6,981 nt of DNA from Bacteroidales bacterium UBA5621 (GCA_002424525.1 DIKJ01000215.1:6920-13900), one strand, 5' to 3'. Positions 1 to 6,467 are shown, counted from the stretch's first letter. Numbers and translations: made by a program. Notes: generated by a model not told the origin, from the sequence alone.

Positions 1-92
1 CCGGCACCTGCACAAACCTTTTCTATCCATTCAGTAAGTTCTGGCAGTGACTCTTCTTCATTATACACCGGTATGACAACAGAAAGATCCAT
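1..92 (-). CDS. Family 2 glycosyltransferase, N-terminal fragment
   Basis: Only the first 30 codons are present; the gene runs off the left edge. The product begins MDLSVVIPVYNEEESLPEL, the first beta-strand and nucleotide-binding loop typical of GT-A fold family 2 glycosyltransferases, in particular the dolichol/polyprenyl-phosphate mannosyltransferase-like (DPM1-type) group. Such enzymes transfer a sugar from a nucleotide-sugar donor, often to a lipid carrier at the inner face of the membrane. The catalytic Asp motifs and any C-terminal membrane segments lie outside the window, so donor and acceptor cannot be judged. The ATG at 90-92 fits because family members usually start just before this strand. 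The gene lies 17 bp downstream of the DUF4199 gene on the same strand, so the two are probably co-transcribed. The family call is secure; the subfamily is inferred from the N-terminus alone. Confidence 0.85.
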   Translation of the reverse strand, partial: MDLSVVIPVYNEEESLPELTEWIEKVCAGA

Positions 93-109
93 TCGGCGGA
101 GATCCGGTA

Positions 110-643
110 TTAATTTTCGGGAGAATCGATAAGGGGATTACCCTCCTTGCGGACGAATATGCCGATCAGGAGCGACATTATTGTTCCATAGAGCATACTC
201 CCAAATATACTAATAATAGCTATTACCGGAGGTACCATTATTTTTTTCTGGACAGCCATGCCGGCATCAATCTGAACCTGAGGCGTTCCTCTGTTTAGCA
301 TCATTTCTTCGGTGAATGCAAGCTGTTTTTCAGCCAGCCCGGGGTCGATAAAAGCGTAAAGGATATAGGTAAACACTGCCATTAACAGTGCACTGTAGAG
401 GCATATAATAACTCCAGCTCCAAGGGCCTGACCATAAGTGATATAGCCATTAAGGTAGTTGTCGCGGTATGATTTTACAAGATAGAAAAGCAGGGCGACC
501 TGCACCAGCAGGAATATATAACCCTGCACTTTGTTAAACGAAAGATCAAGAAAATACATAAGTAATGAGTACACTATACCGACCAACCCCAGTATGAGAC
601 CGCTGTTGAGGTTGGCTTTCCAGACACTGACTTTTTGTTCCAT
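110..643 (-). CDS. DUF4199 family membrane protein
   Basis: This encodes a 177-residue integral membrane protein of unknown function. Four hydrophobic segments are visible at about residues 14-34, 41-58, 72-98 and 138-163. A polar, probably extracytoplasmic or cytoplasmic loop at about 99-137 separates the third and fourth. The stretch YITYGQALGAG (67-77) matches the S/T-Y-GQA motif I associate with DUF4199 proteins, which are common in Bacteroidota. I chose the ATG at 641-643. The frame stays open upstream to a TTG at 674-676, adding 11 residues, but that start lies inside a 7-bp tandem repeat and the extension is not hydrophobic or family-like. The gene precedes a family 2 glycosyltransferase by 17 bp, so it may work with envelope glycan or lipid-linked sugar metabolism; that is inference from position only. 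No catalytic motif is visible. Confidence 0.8.
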   Translation of the reverse strand: MEQKVSVWKANLNSGLILGLVGIVYSLLMYFLDLSFNKVQGYIFLLVQVALLFYLVKSYRDNYLNGYITYGQALGAGVIICLYSALLMAVFTYILYAFIDPGLAEKQLAFTEEMMLNRGTPQVQIDAGMAVQKKIMVPPVIAIISIFGSMLYGTIMSLLIGIFVRKEGNPLIDSPEN

Positions 644-663
644 GGTTTTTGTGATTATTGATT

Positions 664-690
664 GTTCAAGGTTCAAGGTTCAAGGTTCAA
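664..690. repeat. 7-bp tandem repeat, about 3.9 copies
   Basis: The unit GTTCAAG is repeated exactly at 664-670, 671-677 and 678-684, followed by GTTCAA at 685-690. It lies between a possible -7 element at 702-709 and the chosen ATG (643) of the DUF4199 gene, so it would form part of that gene's untranslated leader. Read on the minus strand the unit is CTTGAAC and supplies several TTG triplets. The unit length is not a multiple of three, so copy-number change would alter leader length and the frame of any start upstream of it. Confidence 0.9.
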
Positions 691-701
691 TGATTAACAA
701 A

Positions 702-709
702 CAAATATA
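702..709 (-). promoter_or_regulatory. Possible -7 element for the DUF4199 gene
   Basis: On the minus strand these bases read TATATTTG, a full match to the Bacteroidota -7 consensus TAnnTTTG. No TTTG lies 19-21 nt upstream; the nearest TTTG is only 10 nt away. The promoter is therefore only half supported. Initiation a few bases downstream would give a leader of roughly 50 nt containing the heptamer repeat. Confidence 0.35.
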
Positions 710-750
710 GATAATTATGCAAAGAGTGCTCCTGCCAGTCTGAATAATTA

Positions 751-781
751 TTTGCATGCATCGGGGAATTTTGTATTTTTG
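751..781 (+). promoter_or_regulatory. Bacteroidota-type promoter of the SRP RNA gene
   Basis: TTTG at 751-754 (-33 element) is separated by 19 nt from TATTTTTG at 774-781 (-7 element, consensus TAnnTTTG). Both elements match the known primary sigma factor consensus of Bacteroidota and the spacing is within the usual 19-21 nt. Transcription should begin close to 785, which is the first base of the closing helix of the SRP RNA. That agreement between promoter and RNA end supports both calls and is one of the best lineage clues in the window. Confidence 0.85.
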
Positions 782-784
782 CAC

Positions 785-884
785 GGGGTAAGTCTTATAC
801 GACCAGCTCCTGCTGAACTCCCCCAGGATCGGAAGGTAGCAAGGGTAGGCAGTTGTAGCGGTGCGATATAAGTAGCTTACCCCT
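785..884 (+). ncRNA. ffs: Signal recognition particle RNA, small bacterial type
   Basis: This is the RNA of the bacterial signal recognition particle, which binds the Ffh protein and helps target nascent membrane proteins. The conserved domain IV hairpin is complete: a GGAA tetraloop at 831-834 closed by ATC/GGT, the symmetric internal loop CAGG (824-827) opposite AGCA (838-841), then CCC (821-823) paired with GGG (843-845). Lower helices are visible as CTGC (810-813) with GCAG (849-852), CTTATA (794-799) with TATAAG (867-872), and the terminal GGGGTAAG (785-792) with CTTACCCC (876-883). At about 100 nt with no Alu domain it is the short form. A strong promoter ends just upstream, and a YciO-like gene begins 19 nt after the last paired base. 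Ends are set by the terminal helix and may be off by a few bases. Confidence 0.95.
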
Positions 885-888
885 TTTT
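876..888 (+). terminator. Possible weak intrinsic terminator of the SRP RNA
   Basis: The 3' arm of the SRP RNA closing helix (876-883) is followed directly by five T residues (884-888). A GC-rich helix followed by U residues could release RNA polymerase, with the RNA's own terminal helix acting as the terminator stem. The T run is short and the helix spans the whole RNA, so termination may be partial and allow read-through into the gene at 903. Confidence 0.35.
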
Positions 889-902
889 AAGTGAACACAA
901 TC

Positions 903-1517
903 ATGCTGTTAAGGATCTATAACGAATATCCGAGCCAGGAGAGGATCAGGAAGGTGGCGGATGTCCTGGAGGCCGGAGGGATCATAATTTATCCCACCGA
1001 TACGGTATACGCTATGGGTTGCGATATTAAGGCCAACAGATCAATAGAGAAAATAGCCAGGCTGAAGGGGCTTAATCCTGATAATCCCGATCTCTCCATC
1101 ATTTTCCATGATATGAGCCAGCTTTCTGAATATACGGTTATCCGCGACAACGCCATCTTTAAACTGCTGAAGAGAAACCTGCCGGGACCGTTCACGTTCA
1201 TAGTGCAGGCAAATAACCAGATCCCCAGGCTTTTCAAGAATAAAAAGAAGACTGTCGGAATCAGGATCCCCGCCAGCCCGATAATTATTGAACTGGTAAA
1301 GGAACTGGGACGTCCGATAATTACTACATCCATCCACGACCAGGATGAGGTTATAGAATATACTACCGATCCTGAGTTAATTTTCGAAAAATACCATGAT
1401 TTTGCCGATATTGTAATAAATGGCGGTTATGGCAAAAATGAAGCATCGACCGTAGTCGATTGCACGGGTGATGAGATTCTCATCGTCCGACAGGGGCTGG
1501 GAATCCTGGAACGGTAG
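903..1517 (+). CDS. yciO: YciO-type protein of the TsaC/Sua5/YciO family
   Basis: The 204-residue product covers the full YrdC-like domain: PTDTVYAMGC (31-40), LPGPFTFI (93-100), VGIRIPASP (118-126), TTSI (141-144), STVVDCT (182-188) and VRQG (195-198). TsaC and Sua5 make threonylcarbamoyl-AMP from threonine, bicarbonate and ATP for the t6A modification of ANN-decoding tRNAs. Their hallmark K-x-R and S-x-N positions here read K-G-L (55-57) and S-I-H (143-145). Together with the similarity of the stretch around 75-125 to E. coli YciO, this points to the YciO branch, whose role is less certain. Automated pipelines would likely name it threonylcarbamoyl-AMP synthase. I chose ATG 903; an in-frame GTG at 891 would add four residues that reach back towards the SRP RNA. 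No promoter is visible between ffs and this gene. No Sua5 C-terminal domain is present. Confidence 0.9.
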   Translation: MLLRIYNEYPSQERIRKVADVLEAGGIIIYPTDTVYAMGCDIKANRSIEKIARLKGLNPDNPDLSIIFHDMSQLSEYTVIRDNAIFKLLKRNLPGPFTFIVQANNQIPRLFKNKKKTVGIRIPASPIIIELVKELGRPIITTSIHDQDEVIEYTTDPELIFEKYHDFADIVINGGYGKNEASTVVDCTGDEILIVRQGLGILER

Positions 1518-1518
1518 G

Positions 1519-1538
1519 GGGCGTAGCATGCTACGCCC
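1519..1538. repeat. Perfect 20-bp palindrome between convergent genes
   Basis: The arm GGGCGTAGCA (1519-1528) is followed immediately by its exact reverse complement (1529-1538). Flanking GGTA (1513-1516) and TACC (1540-1543) can extend the pairing around small unpaired bases at 1517-1518 and 1539. It begins two bases after the yciO stop codon and lies 41 bp before the trkH stop codon, in a 62-bp gap between converging genes. Neither side has a T run, so it is not a standard intrinsic terminator. It could be a bidirectional 3'-end hairpin, a protein-binding site, or one copy of a dispersed palindromic element. Confidence 0.9.
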
Positions 1539-1579
1539 GTACCATCCTATAATCGTATCCGGTGAAAAAACCAAAACCA

Positions 1580-3025
1580 TCATCGTTTATAGAAGCTCCT
1601 GGTAAACAGGATAATGACAGCCAGCAGTTCCAGCCGGCCGATAAGCATAAATGCTGAAAAGAACCATTTCCCTGCAGACGGCACGTCAGCGTAGTTTGAA
1701 AAGGGACCGAACTCCCCGATTGCCGGTCCGATGTTTCCCAGCATCGAGGCCGATGTACTGAACGATGTGATCAGATCATACCCCATCAGCGAAACAAACA
1801 GGGAACCCACGCATATCACTAATAGATATAGAACAAAGAAAACCAGAAGGTTATAGACAATTCCTTCAGGCACAGGCTTTTTGCCGATACGCACCGGGAT
1901 AACCGCATTAGGATGGATAAGCCTCTTGAACTCATGGCGGCTGTTTTTGGCAATAATCAGGAACTTGAGGATTTTGATGCCTCCGGTTGTGGATCCTGAC
2001 ATTCCTCCGACGAACATCAATATAAGGGTGATAAGGATAAGTGAACTTCCCCAGAGGTGGAAATCCTGAGTGTAGAAACCTGTTGTTGATATATATGAAA
2101 TGACGTGAAATGTTCCGTCGATAATTGCTCTACCGGCTGGCTGTCCCGATTGGCCGACAAGCAGGAGGATGACAATTACTGAGAATATTATGCTGATAAC
2201 CAGATAAAAGAAAAACTCGTTGCTGTCGGTTATCTTCCTGAAATTGCGTTTGAAGGCAAAATAGATCATTGTCATATTTGTCCCGGCGATGAACATGAAG
2301 AAGGTAATAACCACTCTGATGAAAGGAGACGTGAACGCAGCAATTCCTTCGGTCCTTACAGAGAATCCTCCAGTAGAAATTGTTGAAAATGAATGACATA
2401 CAGCATCAAAGATTGTCATCCCCCCCAAAAGCAACAGCAAGACCTCAGCTACGGTAATGATTACATAAATCATTATCAGCCTCTTGGCAGTGCCCAGGAT
2501 CTTCGGGTGTATCTTACCTCCGGGCTGGCCGGTAAACTCGGTAGTGGAAAGCTGAATGTTAATCGTTTTCACCACAGGCAATACAGAAAGGGAGATTATT
2601 ATCAACCCGATTCCTCCAAGCCACTGTATAAGGCTTCTCCAGAACAATACACTATAGGGCAGGGCTCCGATATCAGTAAAAATAGTGGCATTTGTGGTAG
2701 TATACCCGGCCATTGATTCAAAAAATGCATCAGTAAAGCTGTTTGCTGCACCACTCAGAAGAAAAGGCAGAGTGCTGAAGAGGGCGAAAATCAACCATAA
2801 TCCGGTAACTATTATATATCCTTCCCTCGGACTGTAAACCCGTTCCTCGTTCCTGAGAGGTGTGAAAACCAGTATCCCGGTAACGAGTGTAATGATTGCG
2901 GAATAAAAGAATGGAGATGCTGGTTCTTTAAGCAGGATGGAAACACCGGCTGTGATCAGCATGAACAGACCTTCGACAATAAGGATCTGGCTGAAGGCTC
3001 TTGCTATAATCCTGAAATTAACCAT
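1580..3025 (-). CDS. trkH: TrkH potassium uptake channel subunit
   Basis: The 481-residue protein has the usual TrkH length and architecture: repeated helix, pore loop, helix units in the inner membrane, forming the K+ pathway gated by TrkA. Pore-loop signatures are visible at about 102-113 (FESMAGYTTTNA), 213-222 (FSTISTGGFS), 311-318 (YISTTGFY) and 424-435, ending NIGPA. The middle loop VGGMSGSTTGGIK (339-351) is the family's conserved gating region. Three loops carry the filter glycine (about G219, G316 and G433), but the first has Asn112 where TrkH normally has Gly. The start is ATG 3023-3025, giving the expected MVNFRIIARAFSQILIVEGL. The frame remains open for 49 more codons into trkA, but that extension is not TrkH-like. 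It follows trkA by 10 bp with no visible promoter, so it is almost surely co-transcribed. Its 3' end faces yciO. Confidence 0.95.
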   Translation of the reverse strand: MVNFRIIARAFSQILIVEGLFMLITAGVSILLKEPASPFFYSAIITLVTGILVFTPLRNEERVYSPREGYIIVTGLWLIFALFSTLPFLLSGAANSFTDAFFESMAGYTTTNATIFTDIGALPYSVLFWRSLIQWLGGIGLIIISLSVLPVVKTINIQLSTTEFTGQPGGKIHPKILGTAKRLIMIYVIITVAEVLLLLLGGMTIFDAVCHSFSTISTGGFSVRTEGIAAFTSPFIRVVITFFMFIAGTNMTMIYFAFKRNFRKITDSNEFFFYLVISIIFSVIVILLLVGQSGQPAGRAIIDGTFHVISYISTTGFYTQDFHLWGSSLILITLILMFVGGMSGSTTGGIKILKFLIIAKNSRHEFKRLIHPNAVIPVRIGKKPVPEGIVYNLLVFFVLYLLVICVGSLFVSLMGYDLITSFSTSASMLGNIGPAIGEFGPFSNYADVPSAGKWFFSAFMLIGRLELLAVIILFTRSFYKR

Positions 3026-3035
3026 TAATACCCTG

Positions 3036-4376
3036 TCAGGTAAAGAATTTTGACAGCCTCTCGTAAGCGGAAGGAAGAGTGAATACAACCACCATATCGT
3101 GAGCCTTGATGATGGTGTCGCCGGTTGCAATGAACGGAACGCCGTCGCGGGTGCCTCCGCCAATAATGGCATCTTTCGGGAACTCGATCCCCCTCAGTGC
3201 ACCCCTTGTAATCCTGGCGTTGGGAGGTACGTTGAACTCAAGAACTTCCGCATCGGTGCCCGTCATATATTTGACCTGGGTTACATTCGGGTTTGTTGTG
3301 TGACGGAAGATCCTGCTTGCCGCAGAAATTTTCTTGTTTATTATAGTATCGATGCCCGAGTTTTCAGCCAGATTGATATACTCCATGTTCTCGACTTCGG
3401 CGATAGTCCTTTTCACGCCCATTTTTTTTGCCATCAGGCATGAAAGAATGTTTGTCTCCGAAGTTCCCGTAACTGCAACAAAAGCGTCCATCTGGCCTAT
3501 GCCTTCCCGCTCGAGAAGTTCAATATCCCGGCAGTCGCCATTGATAATCAGGGTATTGTCGAGGATCTCGGCCAGCACTTCGCACCGTTCGGGATCTGAA
3601 TCGATCAGCTTGACTTCGGAAGTTTTCTGCATGTATAAAGCCACATGTTTTCCGATCCGGCTTCCACCCAGAATCATGATGCTTTTAGCCTCGAAGTTCT
3701 CTTTTCCCGAAGTGATCATCATTTCGTCAATCCCTTCATGGGTGGAGATGACAAAAACAAGATCTCCAAGCAGGAACTTCTCGTTTCCTCTCGGGATAAT
3801 GGTTTTGTCGTTGCGTTTTATCGCAACGGCCCTGTATTTGTCGGTCTTGTTACTTTCTGAAATCTCGGCCAGGGTCTTATCAATTATCGGGGCTTTTTCG
3901 TCGAGTTTCTGAACGTACATGGCAAGCTTGCCTCCGGAAAACTCCATGAATTCCGTGGTTCCTGTCTCATGCAGAAGGCTCAGCACCTCACGGGCTGCAA
4001 TAAGCTCGGGATAAATGAGTGAATCCACACCAAGGGTCTTGAAAAACTCAAGTGTGTCATTCTCGAGGTACTCAAGATTGTCAATTCGTGCTATGGTTTT
4101 CAGCGCACCAAACCTTTTTGCCAGTACTGCGGAGGTGATGTTGGTGTCCTCCCCGTGCGTGACAGCAATGAAAAGGTCCGTTTTCTTCTTCATTATCTCC
4201 TGCAGTATCTTCACAGATGTTGCAGAACCATGATATGTCAGGACATCGAGAGTTGCATCGATGGGTTTCAGGCGGGTATCTTCCGTATCGATCAGAATAA
4301 TCTCATGATCCTCGTTGGCCAGCATCTTCGCGAGATGTGTTCCTACTTCACCGGCACCGGCAATAACTATTCTCAT
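3036..4376 (-). CDS. trkA: TrkA, NAD-binding regulator of K+ uptake
   Basis: This is the cytosolic partner that assembles on TrkH and gates it in response to bound nucleotide. The 446 residues hold two tandem RCK units, as in full-length TrkA. The first RCK_N begins MRIVIAGAGEVGTHLAKML with the dinucleotide-binding GAGEVG at 7-12 and an acidic D30 at the end of the second strand. The first RCK_C spans about 143-222. The second RCK_N starts near 232 with GGSRIG at 237-242 and D259, and the second RCK_C covers about 368-437. Both glycine motifs are intact in outline, although the second (GGSRIG) is less canonical than the first. The ATG at 4374-4376 places the Rossmann strand at the N-terminus as expected. 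A plausible promoter lies just upstream and trkH follows after 10 bp, forming a two-gene operon for a complete Trk system. Confidence 0.96.
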   Translation of the reverse strand: MRIVIAGAGEVGTHLAKMLANEDHEIILIDTEDTRLKPIDATLDVLTYHGSATSVKILQEIMKKKTDLFIAVTHGEDTNITSAVLAKRFGALKTIARIDNLEYLENDTLEFFKTLGVDSLIYPELIAAREVLSLLHETGTTEFMEFSGGKLAMYVQKLDEKAPIIDKTLAEISESNKTDKYRAVAIKRNDKTIIPRGNEKFLLGDLVFVISTHEGIDEMMITSGKENFEAKSIMILGGSRIGKHVALYMQKTSEVKLIDSDPERCEVLAEILDNTLIINGDCRDIELLEREGIGQMDAFVAVTGTSETNILSCLMAKKMGVKRTIAEVENMEYINLAENSGIDTIINKKISAASRIFRHTTNPNVTQVKYMTGTDAEVLEFNVPPNARITRGALRGIEFPKDAIIGGGTRDGVPFIATGDTIIKAHDMVVVFTLPSAYERLSKFFT

Positions 4377-4399
4377 AAAACCTTAATCCAAAAACATGA

Positions 4400-4431
4400 C
4401 AAAATAAGGTATAAATAGGGTAATACTCAAG
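4400..4431 (-). promoter_or_regulatory. Candidate promoter of the trkA-trkH operon
   Basis: On the minus strand CTTG (4428-4431) is followed after 20 nt by TTATTTTG (4400-4407). These match the Bacteroidota -33 TTTG at three of four positions and the -7 TAnnTTTG at five of its six fixed positions, with correct spacing. Initiation would fall near 4393, giving a leader of under 20 nt before the trkA ATG at 4376. The 81-bp gap between comEC and trkA shows no other comparable match. Confidence 0.5.
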
Positions 4432-4457
4432 TTTTTCAGAAGATTTATTTGAACACC

Positions 4458-6467
4458 TTACAATCTCATGGTGAATGCACCGGATTTCCTGACATAGTGG
4501 AGTGTATCAACCTTTTCGATGTTCAAAATGCCCCGAAGATTGTAACCGGATGACGCTTCGGATGTTATGATAACCGTACCGGGGCCGGAAGAAAGATCAA
4601 CTCCCTTCCCGATGCTGTGGTAAGAACCTTTAAGAATCACTATATCCGGTTTGTAATTACTTAACAAACTGTTATCAAGAGAGTTGCATACAAGTATATT
4701 CTTTTGTCCTGCTTTCAGATAATAATCATTCCCAATATCTGATGTTCCCTTCAATCTCAGCCCCAGTGTTGCACAGTGTCTTGTCACTTCCGGACTGGTG
4801 AAGCTGGTGTCTGAAAAAAGAAAAAGGGTTTTGCCTGCTCTTATTCCGATAGTGGAGGATCCTGCCGTGTTGTAAACAATAAGTTCATCTGTTATCTGTG
4901 TCATTATATTCCTTGCTGTCGCTGCAGAAACCAGAAGAAGAAGAGCCACAAGGGGATAAATCACCGGAATGGAATCCTTTTTCAGCAGGAACCACATGAA
5001 GAGAAAAATGAAGATGAAGAGCAGCAGGCACTGAATGGATGTCATCCCTATTCTTTCAATGGATGAGAAGGGGATTGAAGCGACTGTTTCTGTTATTGAA
5101 CCTGCCAGGCCTGTGAGCTTCACAAGAATATAAGCGAGAGTTTTTGATATGAAAGTTGCCGGAAAAGTCAGCAGGACCATGGAACCCATAACAATTATTG
5201 CTGATGCGAGAGGTACGATGATGATATTTGTCAGAATAAAAAAAGCTGGAAACCTGTTGAACAGTGCTATGGTCAGAGGGAGGGTGCCTGCCTGTGCCAC
5301 AAGTGTAACAACAGCAGACTTCCACAAGAAATCAGATACCCGGTTTCGGGGCTGAATTTTCAGATACAGATCCTGAAAAAAACAAATTATAAAGATCACC
5401 GCCGAATAGGAAAGGAGGAAACCTGTTCCGAAGATTACGGATGGCCTGATCAGGATAAGGACAAATGCTGACGCCAGAACCGAATTAATTGGATTTACGC
5501 GCCTGTGGATCAGGTGGCCTGCCTGAAGGAAAGTGAACATCAGCGAGGCTCTCTGGACAGAGGGTGCAAGCCCGGTAATAAACGCAAATGACCAGAGGAC
5601 CAGTATTGTCAGGATAACCCGGAGAGTATTGAGTTTCCTCTTCATGAAGAAGAGTATATAGAAAACGAAAAGGCTCAGGATCATAGCATGAAGTCCCGAT
5701 ACCGCCATTATATGAACAACACCTGCCCTGATGAAGTTTTCTTTCTGATCGGGCTCGAGCAGGGTTTTCTGCCCGAGAGTGATGGCTGCCACAATGGCAA
5801 GCTGTTCGCCTTCGATACCGCGTTTCCTGTAGAGGCCGATTATGCTTTCCCTTATTATCTGTGCCCTGTGAATCAGGTTTATACGTTCAGGAGTAGTATG
5901 GCTGACGATTGCACGGTTTTCAGTAAAAGCAAAATACCTGATGCCATTATTCTCCATATAGAACCTGTAATCGAATTCATATGGGTTTCCTCTGTTTTCT
6001 ATCGGGAGAGGAGTACAATTGACAATCAGCCGGTCACCCGGCAGGAAGCCACTGTTCGTGGAATCTTTCCTGTTATATAAGATCATCGATCCGCACAGCG
6101 GGATGCTTTCAGAACCTTCAATCTTCTGATTCAGTTTAACTTTGATCCTGAAGCTGTTCTCTTTTTCCTCAGGGTATTCAGACACGGTACAAACCAGAGT
6201 GGATGGTTCCTGGGGCAGAACAGAGAGTCTCTCTTTTTCATTATGGTAAAGGATCAGTCCGGAAGCAAAAAGTGCCACAGTCAGTGAGACTCCGTAAACA
6301 TGATTTGTTTGTAATTTATTGAAATACTGGCTTGTAATTAGCCCGACCAGAATAACTGCAACGATGACCAGAAGGAAAATGAAATCCGGTCTGATCCACT
6401 GACCTGATATTATCCCCAAACACAGAGGCAGGCCGATACGAAGAAACGGAATCTCTTTGAGTGGCAC
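4458..6467 (-). CDS. comEC: ComEC/Rec2-type DNA uptake channel
   Basis: ComEC forms the inner-membrane channel that brings single-stranded DNA into the cytoplasm during natural transformation. The 669 residues show N-terminal membrane segments (about 8-75), a soluble OB-like DUF4131 region (about 85-190), then the multi-spanning Competence domain (about 220-515). Its signatures include HIMAVSGLH (252-260), GLAPSVQRASLM (299-310), NPINSVLASAF (325-335) and TNIIIVPLAS (413-422). The C-terminal region (about 525-669) resembles a shortened metallo-beta-lactamase domain but lacks the HxHxDH metal motif, unlike the longer B. subtilis protein. The start is GTG at 6465-6467: an in-frame stop occurs four codons upstream and no ATG is near. 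It begins 37 bp after def on the same strand and is probably co-transcribed with it. Presence of comEC alone does not prove competence. Confidence 0.93.
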   Translation of the reverse strand: MPLKEIPFLRIGLPLCLGIISGQWIRPDFIFLLVIVAVILVGLITSQYFNKLQTNHVYGVSLTVALFASGLILYHNEKERLSVLPQEPSTLVCTVSEYPEEKENSFRIKVKLNQKIEGSESIPLCGSMILYNRKDSTNSGFLPGDRLIVNCTPLPIENRGNPYEFDYRFYMENNGIRYFAFTENRAIVSHTTPERINLIHRAQIIRESIIGLYRKRGIEGEQLAIVAAITLGQKTLLEPDQKENFIRAGVVHIMAVSGLHAMILSLFVFYILFFMKRKLNTLRVILTILVLWSFAFITGLAPSVQRASLMFTFLQAGHLIHRRVNPINSVLASAFVLILIRPSVIFGTGFLLSYSAVIFIICFFQDLYLKIQPRNRVSDFLWKSAVVTLVAQAGTLPLTIALFNRFPAFFILTNIIIVPLASAIIVMGSMVLLTFPATFISKTLAYILVKLTGLAGSITETVASIPFSSIERIGMTSIQCLLLFIFIFLFMWFLLKKDSIPVIYPLVALLLLVSAATARNIMTQITDELIVYNTAGSSTIGIRAGKTLFLFSDTSFTSPEVTRHCATLGLRLKGTSDIGNDYYLKAGQKNILVCNSLDNSLLSNYKPDIVILKGSYHSIGKGVDLSSGPGTVIITSEASSGYNLRGILNIEKVDTLHYVRKSGAFTMRL

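Noticed and set aside
644..676. Upstream TTG start for the DUF4199 gene
   Set aside because: The TTG lies within the heptamer repeat and the added residues are not family-like; the ATG at 643 is preferred.
664..690. Heptamer array as a CRISPR fragment
   Set aside because: The units are 7 bp and directly adjacent, with no spacers, so it is a simple tandem repeat.
2393..2716. 107-codon plus-strand frame opposite trkH
   Set aside because: It is antisense to conserved pore segments of trkH and its composition (many Gln, Tyr, His, Ser) is typical of a wrong-frame translation.
3026..3172. N-terminal extension of trkH by 49 codons upstream of ATG 3025
   Set aside because: It lies inside trkA, its translation does not resemble TrkH, and the ATG at 3025 gives the normal family start and length.
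3334..3912. 192-codon open frame on the plus strand opposite trkA
   Set aside because: It is fully antisense to a well-conserved trkA, its translation has no recognisable motif, and no promoter is seen. It is best explained as a shadow of trkA codon usage.
4380..4410. Inverted repeat ACCTTA (4380-4385) and TAAGGT (4405-4410) before trkA as a terminator or operator
   Set aside because: It is only 6 bp with a 19-nt loop and AT-rich, and it overlaps the candidate -7 element; it could easily occur by chance.
5688..6080. 130-codon plus-strand frame opposite comEC
   Set aside because: It is antisense to the OB and early Competence region of comEC, with no family resemblance or start signal.
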